Under the pieces are notes generated by a model. That model made no database searches. It worked only from the letters and a program-made list of their open reading frames with translations, and was not told the DNA's origin. A stretch of DNA of 64,000 nucleotides from Paraspadella gotoi (taxonomy: Eukaryota > Chaetognatha), in contig CM119266.1 in NCBI GenBank assembly GCA_051294375.1, forward strand, positions 25,778,161 through 25,842,160, in the 5' to 3' direction. Made by a program: the position numbers and the translations under genes. Of this stretch, positions 1 through 13,290 are shown in pieces (position 1 is the stretch's first letter; every line of letters begins with the position of its first letter).

Positions 1-960
1 TTCATTTTGCTTTTGAGTACTTTCAATTCTATTATGGTTTTAAATGTAGAATGCATATCTAATTAATATGTCATCTCTATAAACATGTAAGTTCCAAATT
101 TTTTTTTATTCTTCATTTCTTAAAAATATAATACTACAATATCAAATTATAGTTATAAATACTCAAAGGTTTTTAAATAATGCAAAATACATCAGAGAAA
201 ATTTTTTATTTACAAACGTTAAAAATTATTAAGAAAGGATAAATACTAAAAATTGTAAAAATTTCCAATTGTAACAATTGTAACATTTTTTTTCCTTTCT
301 TTTTTTCTTTAAATTATATATAAATTTTTCTTCTTATTTTTGTCAGTTTTGCTGCCTTTTCTAAACCCTTTTAAAACAGTTCAGGCTTCTGCAGTGACTG
401 TTTCAGCTGCCTTCCAGCGGCTGTCCAGCTATCTCTGTTTCTGCTGTCTTCTCTTTCTGTCTCTCTCTCTCTGTTACGATCTCTTGCGTGATCGTTTTTT
501 TTTAAAAAAATTGAATATTTTTTTCCTTTTAAAAACTTTTTATTTATCGCATTTATTTCGCGATTTTTTCTCAAGCAAAATCCAATTCACATCCGAGATT
601 TTCGTGGATTTATTCACTTTCTTTCTCTCTCTCTTTTCAATCTCTCTCTCTCTTTTCTCCTATCTTTCACTCAAACACCATTTGCTTGTTTTATTTAGAT
701 GATTTATTCATTGGAGTCAATGAATGACTATCATCGCACAAGAAGACTATCATCTTATCATGAATGATTATCTTCACATCAATGAATGACTATCATTGCA
801 TCAACTCATTTGGTTATTATCAATCAATCATTTGTAATCATAAAATCGATCATTTTTGGTTATTCATCGCATCAATTATTGGTTATCATCGATCAATATT
901 CGGTTATCCATGCATCAATCATTTGGTTATCATCGACCAATATTTGGTTATCATTGAAGG

Positions 961-1084
961 GAGGCTCGATCCTATTTCTTTTTAATATTTTTTTCTCTCT
1001 TTCTCTCTCCTCTCTCTCTTTTTCTCTCCTCTTTTCTCTCTTTCTTTCTTTATGATTATTCCAAAAGCAGAGGCTTAAGTTTCG

Positions 1085-1126
<42 letters not shown>

Positions 1127-1170
1127 TTTTTTTTTTTTTTTTTTTTTTCTCTCTCTCTCCTCTTTCTCTC

Positions 1171-1212
<42 letters not shown>

Positions 1213-1375
1213 CTTTCTTCTGATTATCAAAAACGAGCAGCGGCTGAATAGTTACGGGCATCTCTTAAAAATTTTCTCTCCTCTCTCTCTCTTCTCTCTT
1301 CCTCTATCTCTCTCTCTCTCTCTTTTTCTCTCCTTCTCTCTTTTTCTCCTCTCTCTCTCTTTCGTCGCCTTCTTT
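961..1375 (+). repeat. CT-rich low-complexity block
   Basis: Interrupted (CT)n with a long T run near 1125-1148. Frames with RERER or SLSLS content here are artefacts of the repeat. Confidence 0.85.
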
Positions 1376-2033
1376 AGTTAATTTATATAGAAATAAAAAT
1401 TTCGGATTTACATAAACTAGTACCTTGCAAGTCAGATTTCTTTCTTAAAAACGAAAAAACCCGCAAAAAAAACCGCAACGGGGGTTTGTCTCAGACACAC
1501 CCCAGCCATTGATGCCTTTTGAAGTTAAATTTCGTGTCCCGAAATATCCCGACAACTTAAAGCTGAACTTAAAGGAATCCTGGGGCCTCATTTCATTCTA
1601 AATCACTTTGCCAACTTAATGCCACTGTATTGCAAACTTTCATTCTAAAATTAATAAAAATATTATGTCAAAAAGAAACCTTTAAGCGAAAGAGCTGTTG
1701 ATTGATATTAAAAATATTAGTTTTTTTTTAATAAAATTAGTTATTTTTTTTCTGACGTGATATAAGTGTTTGGTAACCAAACCAAGCAATCAAAAAATTC
1801 AATTTGCATCCGCAAAACCGCATGAAAATATAATTCACGTACTAAGACAAAAAAAAAACGAAATAACGTTTAATAGAATGGCAAAGGATTTAAAGACAAG
1901 ATATTTGTCAAAAATCAAATAGAATCGCTTAAAAGTGATGACATGACTTTTATCCACGGTGTGGATACACTGTGTCCCCCGGGAGTTTGGATGGCTAAGT
2001 TATTCATTCAAAGCCAGACCTCTCTCCTCACTG

Positions 2034-2040
2034 TCCTCTT

Positions 2041-2074
<34 letters not shown>

Positions 2075-2175
2075 TCTCTCTCTTCTCTTCATCTCTCTCT
2101 CTCTCTCTCTCTCTCTCTTCTTCTCTTCTACTCTCTCTCTCTTTCTTTCTCCCCTTCCCCCCCTCTCTTCCTATC
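2034..2175 (+). repeat. Imperfect CT microsatellite
   Basis: (CT)n with frequent TTCTCT interruptions, ending in a pyrimidine-rich CCCCTTCCCCCC stretch. Confidence 0.85.
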
Positions 2176-4005
2176 CTGTCCCTTTCGCTCGTTGGCTCGC
2201 TAAAATAACTGGTTTTAAATATTTCGTTATATCGTTAAATGGAGATCGATGAGAAGAGGAGGAGGAGGAGTAGAGAAGAGGAGGAGGAGGGAAGATGAGG
2301 AAGAAGGACGACGGACGACGACGACGACGACACAAATTATCCTTAGCTTTCGCACCAAGATCGGTCAGTCGCTCGCGATTTGCCACCTCAAGATTTTCCG
2401 AATTTGGCTCATAGTCTTGACCCAATCATAATCAACAGTTTGACGGCCACGGAATAACCTTAAATGATGGATTCTGGACTGACCCAAACGCACGGTCGTG
2501 CTTTTGGTTGGGAACCTTTGCCTCTTTTACGCTGGACCAGATTTGTTCTTTAAAACTGTCTTGACTTAAGATTTGGATACAATTTTTAATCCTAAAGCTT
2601 GACTTAACGATAACTGTGATCAATTTTATTTATCTCTCCTTTCTCGTCTCTCTCCTCCTCTCTCCTCTCTCTCTCTCTCTCTCGTCTCTCTAATACTCAA
2701 TGATCATTAATATCTTTTAATGTTATGATGAGAACCCGCTTACTTAGAAATATGGTAGTATCTTGCTATCTTCCGATGTCCAGAAGTCCATTGGGGGAAA
2801 CTGGAAGGGAAGAATTTCCCCAAAAAAAAAAACCCAAGGGGGCAAAAAACTTTAAGGGGGGGGGGCTTGGCGCGCTCAAACCTTCCGAAATACATAATTC
2901 CAATAAGCTTTTACTGGACGCAAGTGGCAGCAAGACATCAAAAAGACATTTAAAAACAATTCAGCCCTTAAAAGACTAATATATGTACAGTAAGCGTCTT
3001 AACAATAGTTCGAGAGGCGATCAACAAGGTGGAGACAATGCCATAGCCTGGCAGAGATTACAAACTATCGCTCAGCGTCCTGTTCTTGGGTTTCCGATCG
3101 AGAGAAGAACTACGAACGAAATAACAAACAAAGATTACAGACAACTGACTGGAGACTTGACACACCTAAACTGCGAAAAGTCCTCTGCATCTGCCTTGTT
3201 TCGAAGGCCGATTGATCATTCTATCGACGTCGAGACGGATTCCGCTCAGAATGACTACACCCCTTCGTCGAAGGGGGATTAGGGGAGCAGTGGGCCGGTC
3301 ATGTGCTATTTGTCTTCCGTAAGGAAGAGTGCTTCTGTTTTTGTAGATTTTTGTTTTCGTTTTCGTAAGTTTTTGTTTTCGTAAGATTTATACTGATAGC
3401 GAAACTTTTATCGTAGTATATTGGCGGACCACGGAAAATTATACACTAGAAGGGGTGTAGCCCTCGTTAATACGTCTGATAGTTATTTCCGTAAAATTAC
3501 CCCCTCTATGTATAATTACATAACCGTAAATGAACTCTTATCGCTAGTTACTGTACCATTGTTTACTGCAACTACTTGTTAAAATACTTTTTAGCAAAAC
3601 GACAGTGCTACTAATAGCACGATCTATGGTTATTAAATCTGGTCTTTATTTTTGATAGAGTGAAGAAAGTGGGAATAGGATTCGAGTCCAAAACTTAGGT
3701 ATCGATTATGTCAAACTAGGATATTGAACATGTTACAGGTCTGTTCAGTAGAAGCTTTTATTCACGGTCATATAATTTAGTAGACATAAAAATTTTAACT
3801 GTAAACACACTGTTGAACTAATGTCGCCTTAAGGAATGATAAAACTTCCAGGGTGCAATAGAAATCTATACAAATTCAAATCAAAATCTTGCTCTCTCTC
3901 TATTTTGTCAGACAATTGATTGATAGTTTTGCATCTTAGTAAGTTCATTGCGAAGAGGGAATCCTTTGAGTGTCAGAGAAAGGGGAATGGCGAAGGAGAG
4001 AGAGA

Positions 4006-4051
<46 letters not shown>

Positions 4052-4642
4052 GGAAAAAGGTACGAGTTGCTACCAAGTTAATTGGACAGCGGATTGTATC
4101 TAACAAAGGAGAAATGTCGCGGCCAAACTCCCCGCGGCCAACTCGGTTAAGGGGTATCGATTTCGAAAACAGACGATCGATAAACATATTAACTTCTTTT
4201 GAAATTATTTTCCAATTTTTCGGAAGACATCAGAATTATTTAACCAATTTATGCGTTCTATTTATCTTTAGTTTATATTTTTTTTTACGTGGATAGAAAA
4301 AAAAAGCATTCATGGGAAATCAAAGCAAAACTTTTTTTGCCAGTTTTCATAATTTATTGAATTATGATTTGTGAAAAAAAGTATGGTTGGTTATTGTTCA
4401 GGATTTATAAAAAAAAAAATTGGTCCTTTCGAATAAATTTTCATACTTTTTTCTACTACAATTATCATTGATTTAAAGGCGATGGTTTTCGCTGTAAGGG
4501 TAAGTCGAGCTGAGTTATTCCTAATGGATGAAACCGAGATGGCGGAAGGATTAAGAAAATAAAAAGATCAAGAAAGTAGGATCTTGTTTGAGCGAAGGAT
4601 AAAAAAAAGAAAAACAAGAAATGGAAGATATAAGGAAAAATC

Positions 4643-4667
4643 NNNNNNNNNNNNNNNNNNNNNNNNN
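4643..4667. other. Assembly gap, 25 N
   Basis: Fixed 25-base gap, so its true size is unknown. Flanks are A-rich. Confidence 0.99.
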
Positions 4668-5158
4668 AATCCAAGAAGGAAAAGAAACGTCAGAAAGGAA
4701 AAAAAAATAGAAAAAAAAATGGCCAAGAAAATCAATTTTCAGTGGTTCATACCGAGCGCCGATAGCGTCGAAGAAAAAGACATCAAAGAAAAGGTAAATT
4801 GGATTAACTTCAAAAACCAAACAAAAAAAAAGTGAGGAGAAATGAAAATTTTATCGAAAAAAAAACTGTAAAAAAAAAGAGAAAAAAAAAGGAAAGTGGG
4901 TGAAATATTAAATTTATAAACAGAAATTGTAGAGAGGGATTTTATCCGCCGTATAATTGGCTCTCTCGTTTCCATTCTCTTTTCGCCCATACTCTAATCT
5001 AGTTAACGAAAGGCGGAAATTATTTTGAATACATTATCATCGTCAAATTCAAATGAATCGAATCTGAATTAATTTACTTATTTTCTCTTTTTCCCTCGGC
5101 GGCGGCGGCGGCAGCGGAGGCGATGGCGTCCGTAGTATCAAACGTGGATGGAATTTCC

Positions 5159-5323
5159 NNNNNNNNNNNNNNNNNNNNNNNNNNNNNNNNNNNNNNNNNN
5201 NNNNNNNNNNNNNNNNNNNNNNNNNNNNNNNNNNNNNNNNNNNNNNNNNNNNNNNNNNNNNNNNNNNNNNNNNNNNNNNNNNNNNNNNNNNNNNNNNNNN
5301 NNNNNNNNNNNNNNNNNNNNNNN
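5159..5323. other. Assembly gap, 165 N
   Basis: Lies within a GC-rich stretch (GGCGGCGGCGG at 5098) that could be a 5' exon or CpG-rich region; open frames through it cannot be trusted. Confidence 0.99.
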
Positions 5324-5761
5324 CATCGCACCCAAAAGCCCCCCCTCCCAGCTCTCGTGTCCCCACCGCTGCCTCGCGCCCGGATGTCATTTTGTATGGA
5401 TGAAAGGGAATGGCGGGAAATTTAAAAAGTGATTATGAGAGCGATGGTTTTAATGAAAAATGCATCAGAACGGCGCGTAGGGAGAGAAAAGGGAGATGGA
5501 GAAATTTGGAATTGAGGAAAGAGCAGGTGATTAGAGGGGAGTGGTGAAAGAACTGGGTGAACGGGACGATGTGAGTGGCTATCGGTGAGTTATGGTGTGA
5601 TGAGCTTTGTGAAAAAGGATGATGGACCGACGGTGAAGCAAATGACCAAGTTTAAAAAAGAGGAAGAATGTGTTTCGGATCGTGATGAGAGAAATTTGTT
5701 GGAGTAATGAAAGCGCTTATGGAATCGGTCGATTCCAAAGAGGCAAGAGGAATGAATATGA

Positions 5762-5835
5762 ACAAGTTTGAGAAAACAATGCCGGATCTGCCCACGATAA
5801 TTAGCAGCTGATCAGATAATAATTAATAATAATAA
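5762..5835 (+). repeat. Distant third copy of the GCCGGATCTGCC dispersed repeat
   Basis: Contains AGTTTGAGAAAACAATGCCG, GATCTGCCCACGATAATTAG and CAGCTGATCAGAT, followed by an AT-rich AATTAATGAATTAATG stretch like the one beside the 57.6-kb copy. Confidence 0.7.
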
Positions 5836-6972
5836 ATGATTATCAATTAATGAATTAATGAATTAATATAATTTTGTAACCAAATTTATTTTTAGAGATG
5901 GCGCTTCATACGTGATATAATTTAATAATGTGTGATGCTATTGAAATTTAATTCATGACTCGTAAATAGCGAATCGGCTCGTTTATTGCGAGATAAAAAC
6001 TCGAATTCGCTCGTAAACGATTTTCATCGTTTTAAATCGGATTAAAACATTCGATTGCCACCGAAATAATTACGATCATTTGAAGCAACGAAGGAATGAA
6101 AAATTAATTGCATAAAATGGGCACCGGAGAGAGAAAATTACTCAAAATGAAAAGGATAATATATATTGATATAGTTATAATAAATTATTAATCTTAGCTG
6201 AGAATTTGAGAGCATAGTTAGTTAGCACTATTCAGTGGCGTGACTATTTGCCGACATGAAGCACCAATATTTTGTTAAAACAAAAGCACATTTCTTCTAA
6301 CTTCTTAATTTGACGTGAAAGGGGCTTTTAACATCCGGGGGCTTTTAGTGCGTTGACATTTTATCGGCATTCTCATCGCTTATGCCGGTGTTCACTAATC
6401 GGCATTCAATGAGGGTTAGACGGCATTCTCTACAGACATGGCGGCATTTGAGATCCCCGACGTCGCCGCCATTTAGCGCGCGGTCAGTGTTGACATTTCC
6501 CGGCGTCTCTCTTTCCGTAAAAAAGAGAAGAGGAAAACGATTTCCCGTTCCTCCTACCTTCCTCGTTGCAAACTCCTTCCTACCCTCCTCTCATTCCTAC
6601 CTCTCTCCTCTGTCTCTCTATGCCATTCGTATTCAAGTCCCCGCGCGGTTCCGAGACTGACCTCGCTCCTCCTCCTCATCTTCTTACTCCTCCTCCTCCT
6701 CTTCCTCATTTCGATCTCGGCCTCTCGCCGTCCAGTGTTTAAACAAAAGACAAGGAGGCGGCGCCAAAGTCGGTTTCGGCGGGAAAAACTGACCTTCACG
6801 GAAAATTGACATTAACTGACATTAACTAACATTAACTGCTAATGGCATTTAAACTCTAAAAAAATTACCAGACAAAGATAAGGTTGAAAATTAATTTAAT
6901 GGCGATTGTCACGAAAACAAAAAAGAAAACAAAAGAAACAACCGGATTACGGTGGACTAAAATCCACCAACC

Positions 6973-7140
6973 GTTTATCAGCGGCCATTGGTGCAGGAAG
7001 CAAGTAAGTCGCCTCCCAACCCAAAGGTTCATAGTTCTAACCCGGTGCACGCCGAGCAGTTAAGATGGACGGGGCGCATAACCCGCCCGTAACACGGTGT
7101 TTCAGCCTCATCCGAAGCTCAGGGACTGCTTATATTGAAC
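6973..7140 (+). mobile_element. Probable tRNA-derived SINE fragment
   Basis: A box-A-like CAGCGGCCATTGGTG (about 6979-6993) is followed by GTAAGTCGCCTCCCAACCCA, AAGGTTC and a box-B-like TAGTTCTAACCCGG (about 7032-7045). That is the layout of a tRNA-like RNA polymerase III promoter as found in many invertebrate SINEs. It does not fold into an intact tRNA and no anticodon can be assigned. The body after GGTGCACGCC (GGACGGGGCGCATAACCCGC and on) is not recognised, and the 3' end is uncertain. Confidence 0.45.
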
Positions 7141-8014
7141 GGTTCTGTCACTAACTCATAACAATTATTACTGTCTCTTCAGGATTAAACATCAGCTGAG
7201 CTCAGCAAAGTTTCGCATTAAGTAAAACTCGTTGACGGAGTGCATTGTGATGGAAAAAAAAAGGAAAGGAAGAAACATCAAAGGAAAAAAAAGATGATAA
7301 ACTGTAGAAAGTAAATAGCGACCATGGGAGGAGAAGCTGAAAATTGAGTCGATTACAATTTATAATTACAATTTATAATTTATTTACAATTTACAATTTA
7401 TCATTAGTTAAGTCTTGAAAAAATTTTTAAAAACAATAATGGACGCTTGCACATCGGTTGTTTCTAAACAACTTGGTGAGAAGATAAAATCATAAATGAA
7501 AACAACAAGGACGAATGCAACGGCAAACGGCAAACAACCAACTGCAACGACTGGTTTTAGAAACGCGTGACAGAAGAGGCGATTCTTATCTAAAAGACCA
7601 GATGTTACGACTCCGACTAAGTCCGTCACTCTTATCACTGCGCTCTTTGGTTCACTCTTCTTTCCTCTTCCTTTAATGTTTTCACTCGATCTTCACTCCT
7701 CAGTCTGGACCATTCTCCTTTCCCCCCCGCCCGCGTGCGCGCCCTGAAATCGGCTAATTCGCTAAAGTGGCCTCACATTCACATCGCGCAAAGCTACTTT
7801 CTTTTCCCACTTTCGCCGCCAATAAATTGCCCCCATACGATATTAATGGCGTATCGACGCGACGCGAAAGCTTAAAGCTTGTTTTTCGCGCCTTTTTTTA
7901 TATTTTATTCAGGGTAATGGAGACGAATAGCCGAAGTCTGTCCGTTCGTCCGTTCGTCCATTCCTCCGTCCGTCCGCATGTCAGTCCGGAGAAAACGAGA
8001 CTTTAGGCATATAT

Positions 8015-8045
<31 letters not shown>

Positions 8046-8046
8046 A

Positions 8047-8071
8047 NNNNNNNNNNNNNNNNNNNNNNNNN
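8047..8071. other. Assembly gap, 25 N
   Basis: Between a TATATA run and a GA run. Confidence 0.99.
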
Positions 8072-8350
8072 AGAGAGAGATAATATTAAAATAAAATAAA
8101 TGAAATAGTGAAACAAGTAATTGGCAAATTTTCAATAAATCTGGCGAATTGTCCATCGCGACAAAATATGAAAAAAACCGAATGTCATTCCGTGAATTTG
8201 GATTTCAAAACTGCCGACGGTATCCTACACATTGACAGCGCTATTTTACTATGGCACGCCCGATTTCGTCACTCGACGAATGCAGATTCACTTTTCTACG
8301 TCTCGCTGAATATCTAGACTAAAAGTCGCCACCGATACTCTCTCCTGCAG

Positions 8351-8502
8351 GCACCGCAATCATCGCTTCCGCGCTGCTCTGTGGCACACTCGACGCCTCA
8401 TCGTTGACGACGCTTCTTGCACGCGGACGAACCGGCCGGCAGACCGTGTGCAACACGGAGGCCTGTGCCGGGGAGCTGGCGGTGGCGAGTGGGCCCTTGC
8501 AG
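8351..8502 (+). CDS. Orphan exon resembling the N-terminal part of an M13 (neprilysin/ECE-like) metallopeptidase
   Basis: M13 peptidases are type II membrane zinc peptidases that trim extracellular peptides. After a good acceptor (CTCTCTCCTGCAG, ending 8350) the frame reads TAIIASALLCGTLDASSL, then TTLLARGRTGRQ, then TVCNTEACAGELAVASGPLQ, with a GTGGCG donor at 8503. A hydrophobic segment followed by C-x4-C and a helix matches the membrane anchor plus the first disulfide-containing motif of M13 proteins (VCxTPxC). No catalytic HExxH or other exon is seen nearby, so this is one exon of a gene with large introns, or a remnant. Third positions are GC-rich like the innexin. Moderate to low certainty. 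Confidence 0.4.
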
Positions 8503-8679
8503 GTGGCGAGATTGCAGCATCATTGAGTATGGATTGAATTATTATTTTGGTTTTTAGACATCGGTATAGATACGGTAGAATTTACCTTTTTCATCAAAGA
8601 GAAATAATGACGCAGCAGAGCATAGTGCTCGTTGATTGCGGGACGATTTTTGGATTATTAATCTAGTCGATTCTCTGTT

Positions 8680-8711
8680 ATCGGAGAGAGAGAGAGAGAG
8701 AGAGAGAAGAG

Positions 8712-8743
<32 letters not shown>

Positions 8744-8850
8744 GAAACGGAACAGGTCGAGACGAGAGAGTAGAGAGAAGTAGATCGGAGAGAGAGAGAG
8801 AGACGAGAGGACGACGGAGAGAGACGAGGACGAGAGAGAGACGAGAGCAG
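8680..8850 (+). repeat. Imperfect GA microsatellite
   Basis: GA tracts separated by GACGA and GTAGA spacers, shortly after the M13-like exon. Confidence 0.85.
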
Positions 8851-11800
8851 AAATTAGGAGGCATACAAATGGAAGACAGAGAATAAGAGAAGAGTTCCGT
8901 TTGTGACTAATACAACTTATTCTTTCTGCAAATTTAAGATATTAACCTTATTTGACGAAGAGTCAAACTGTTCACTTTGTTTTACTTAACAAGTAACAAA
9001 TCTAAGCCTTAAATAACGATAATTTTTCCGAAGGCGAGAAATTCTAGAATAGTTTTACGAAACAAACGTATGATCGTATATATTGTGTTACTACAAAAAC
9101 GGAAAAGTTAACATCAGGAAAATATGTAACGCAGACTGATCTCGGATCATAACTTGCTGATTGAGTTTCGCCGGCACGACTTGTAAGATAACTTTTCCAT
9201 TCAACAGAGGAATCGATCTTGATGTAATCGATCTCAAGACACCGATCAAAGCCACGGCGTCTGCTCGTTAACAGCGCCGCGCCGCGCGCAAATTCTTCCA
9301 CTGCGGCGTTAAGTCGACAGCGTCGGGTTGCCGGCGCCGATTTTACATTAATTCCTTTCTAATTTATTGGGGGCGGCCAGTGAGTTTCCCTTTTGTTTGT
9401 TCAGTCTCGTTCTGTCTCTCATGGGATATAATAGTGTTCATTCGCGTGTTTTAGGCCGGGGAAGTCCTCATAGGAAACATTATTCCTCATTAAATGGCAA
9501 TAAAAAAATTGTAAAGAACCACCGCTATAGCTGTGTATACTCGAGCTTAGGATTTAGTGCTACTAAGGCGTAGTGACAGTACCAATTGCATATGAAATTC
9601 TAAAACGTCAATTAATGAACAACATACATGAGTCGAACAATTAATTGTAAAAATTCATTTTACTGTTTTTTAATTTTCGCAGCTAAGGCTAATATTATAG
9701 TATTAGTACTATGCCTTATAAATCGAAAATTCTTCAAAATCAGGCTTTTCATTAATTTTGAATTGCAGATTTCGAATATCCTGCGTACACAAGTTGATAA
9801 AAGAAATATAATCATTTTTAAAAATTCTTTCATTTAAGTGGGTTAAAAATAATTAAAAAACTATATCTTATATATAAAAAGGTTAATTTTTCAGCTTAAA
9901 ATATACGCTTTTTCTAATTTTTGACCCACTCTCAATCGAAAGGACATCTTTTCAAAAAACGTTATATTTCTTTTTATCAAACTTTTTATGACCGAATCAA
10001 ATCTGCAAAAAAAATCTTTGAAAAAACTCACTTTGAGAATTTTAAACATTTATTGGTTTAGCTACTAGTATAAAATATGGTCCTACTGCGAAAATTTAAA
10101 ATTTATTTCTAAATTTTTATTATTACATAAATGTTCATTAGTATATCGTTGTTCGTGTCCTCACTTTATCAGAATTTTAATTAAAGTAAATTTAGAAATG
10201 TTTACTACGCCTTTATTATGCTACTGTAAATATTGTTAACTCTATGTTTATTCTTTGACCCAATACTATAGGGGAAGTGTATAACTATTGAAAATTTTTG
10301 AATATGTACGTATGTAAGTAAACAAAGAACAATTCTCGCTTTTTAAAAGATCACACTTTCCTTTCCGCGACATAAAACGATCCCTACCGTCTCTCCTTCT
10401 CGTTCCACGCTGACTTTCACTAGCCTCAAAATTTAACAAATAGTTGTTAATCAATTATTTTATAAATACTTTTAATTTTTATATATACCTAATTGCGAAT
10501 TACAGAATGTACTTAAGTTTTGCTTAATAGACAATAGTATATCATCTCACCTCATCCCCCTGTTCTCAAAAGCAGGTTTGGACCCTGAGGTCTCTAAAAC
10601 TATAACACTTCTTCCCCTCGTCACATGCAGACCCGCTTCCCCTTCGGCCCTCGCTGCGTGCGACTCGCGCCTCCATGAAAATGGCCTCAATCAAATTTGG
10701 CCTTAATCTCGTCGAGAGGCCAATGAGTCGGAAACCGGAATTCACCTTGGAAGAAAGAAGTCTCGCGGATTTGGTGGGAATTCCCGAGAATTTATGGGAA
10801 ATGATGGGAATTTAGAGAAATCGAGGGGAAAGGGATGGGAATGTATGCTCGAACTGCACTAGATCAGATTCGTTCTTATTAAGTATGAAACTATTTATAT
10901 CGTTGTGAATGAATATATATATATATATATATTTCTCTCTCTCTTTCTTTCTCGATCTCTCTCTCCTATACCATTGACCCTTTGCCCATCTCTGACTTCC
11001 ATGCCCTTATGTTTCTCCTTTATCCCCAACCCGCCATCCCTATCAACTTATCCCCCTCTATATAATCCTTTAATTCTCCCTAATCTCGTTTTTTAACCAT
11101 TTTTCAATCGGCGGGTTTTTTTTTCGGGTCAGATTACCTTGACTCAAAAAACGAAAAAAAAAGGGAAAAAAAAATCATCCGCGGGCATCGAGTTCTTTTC
11201 AATTTTTTTCTCGGAGAGACGAAAATCCATTTCGTCGTCATCAATTATTTCTGACGCCACTTGCAATTTCCATCCTTGGGCGACCAACAATGGGCTACTT
11301 TTTTATTTACAAGTCAATTATTTTTTAGGTGGCTGGCTGGCGGGGGGGGGGGGCGATAGTGGCAATTTATTTCCTCCAAACGGTTTTGCTGTTTTTTGAT
11401 ATTTTTCTAGCTAAGAACCGACCATTTATCTATTGTAGGTTTTTTTAGGTTTTTTAAAAAAGTATATTGCTCGATATGTCTTTTTCTCGCTTATCTCTCT
11501 TCTCTTTTTCCGCTGGCAGCTCTCAGGGCTGGTTGCGGAGTTCCTTGTCGTGCGGTGCGTCCTCCCCTGCCTCGTCTCGGTCTACTGTATCAGATCCATC
11601 TGCTGGGTCCCTGATCGTCTTCTTCTCTCATCCTCTCTCACTCTCTTAGCTCTCTCTCTCTAGCTGCACTGGCTTAGCTGAGTCCTGAATCGTTCCCCCC
11701 CGGTCCTCGGGCCCCCCTTCTTAACTCCACTCTCTCGATCGCCATCCATACATCAACCAGTTATCGTCGTCCATTGGCGTCTTTTACGAGTTTGAATTAA

Positions 11801-12539
11801 TCACCGCGCTCGATCTCGTAAACAACTGCACACGGCGAGATCGGGATTCATAGTTGAACTGGGGGCGATAGACTATCGAACGCGATACTGCCTGTGTCAG
11901 TTTCTCTCATGGCGGTTTCTTTCTCTTATAGAGTCTCTCTCTCCCCGTCTCTCTGCAATCTGCGTGCTACTCTATCGATTTGGATCTCTCTCATCCCTTT
12001 TATCTGATCTCTCTCTATCTCTCTCCTCCTCTCCCTCCTCGTAGCTCTCTCTCTAGCAATAGGCATCATCGCCTTTTTTTTCGGTTGCCCTTTTGTCTTG
12101 AAAATTTGTCATCATTTCAGATTGCTCTATCCTTTCTTTCGTCGTTTTCTTGGGCTTCATTCTATTATTACTATGTACTGTCTGTCTGTCTCTGTCATTC
12201 TTTGTCTCGTTCCGTTTTTTCCGTCTTTGTTTCGTTGTCATTCCACTTGACGACACTAGAGGCGCCGTTGACATCAAAAGAGTCGGCGAATCAAAAACTC
12301 ATAAAAGTCATAAATCAACTGAAAACAACGCGCGGGGGCCAAAGGCGGCGCCGCGCTGCGGAGCTGTGGCACCGCCTTTGCTGATATACCGATTCAAGAA
12401 TATTCGGCAATATTTTCCGACAATGCAAGTTTTCTGTTCCATATCACGTGATCACCGGAAAAATTATATGAAAGAAAGTTATTATTGCGCAACACATTCG
12501 CATTGCCTTTCTTGTTATTCAATCATTAACATAAAAACC

Positions 12540-12695
12540 TAATTGATAACCTAATCCATATTTATATCCCTTAATTCCTAACCCTAATCCATAATATTAT
12601 ATCTTTACCCTAAACACTTATCCCTTACGTAATACCTAACATTAATCTCTAACCTAATCCTTAGCTTAATACTTAATCCTTATCACTAAAATTCT
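12540..12695 (+). repeat. Degenerate CCTAA-rich tract
   Basis: Around fifteen variants of (C)CCTAA(T) in series, such as TAACCTAATCC, TTCCTAACCCTAATCC and CTAACCTAATCCTTAGC, separated by a few bases. It resembles a decayed interstitial telomere-type repeat (CCTAA or CCCTAA strand), or a decayed minisatellite. Confidence 0.6.
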
Positions 12696-13202
12696 GAATT
12701 TAAGCTAAAATGGAGCGATTTTGAAAAAAATATGGCCGAATATTCAATGGCCTTACCTGTCTATCGTTGAGTCATTAAATACACTGTTTGTTTCTCGAGA
12801 CGTCGTTAAAAAGTCGGAGCGAATACATTTTTACATCGAAAAAAAGTTATCAACTTACATAAAAACAAATATTATTTAACAATTAACGAAAATAATGGGT
12901 CTCTTCCCTGTTCGCGATGTTCACTTGTCAGATTTTTGGATTCGATGAGTCCTTCGGTCCAAAACGTGTAGAAGACGCTGTTAATTTCCGACCCAAACGA
13001 TCGTAAATTATACAATCTTTCTGCAACATCTAACAGAGCTCCCCAGTGCCTAGAGCCACGCCCGCGCCACTCAGGCAATTTGCCTTTTGCCTGTGCCACA
13101 TGCCAGTCTCCCTAGACGCCACATGCCATATGTCAGCCTCTCATCCAGTTCTGCCTTCGTTTCTATAGCTTTGCCTCCATATCCATATTCTTTGGGGTTT
13201 TC

Positions 13203-13206
<4 letters not shown>

Positions 13207-13287
<81 letters not shown>
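13207..13287 (+). repeat. Perfect (CT)n, about 40 units
   Basis: Uninterrupted CT dinucleotide run followed by poly-T-rich pyrimidine sequence to about 13455. Confidence 0.95.

Positions 13288-13290
<3 letters not shown>

Larger units (their letters stand above)
1..6350. other. No gene recognised
   Basis: AT-rich non-coding sequence with CT blocks, GA near 3995-4047, A-rich stretches at 4380-4900 and two N gaps. A 99-codon open frame at 2983-3282 ends beside a purine-rich run but matches nothing I know. Confidence 0.6.

Noticed and set aside
2983-3282. 99-codon frame ending near a purine-rich run (GAAGGGGGATTAGGGGAGCAG region)
   Set aside because: Considered as the end of an LTR retroelement with a polypurine tract, but no integrase, reverse transcriptase or second LTR is seen.
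9044-9301. 85-codon minus-strand frame
   Set aside because: The start region is GC-rich, but no domain, splice site or neighbour supports it.
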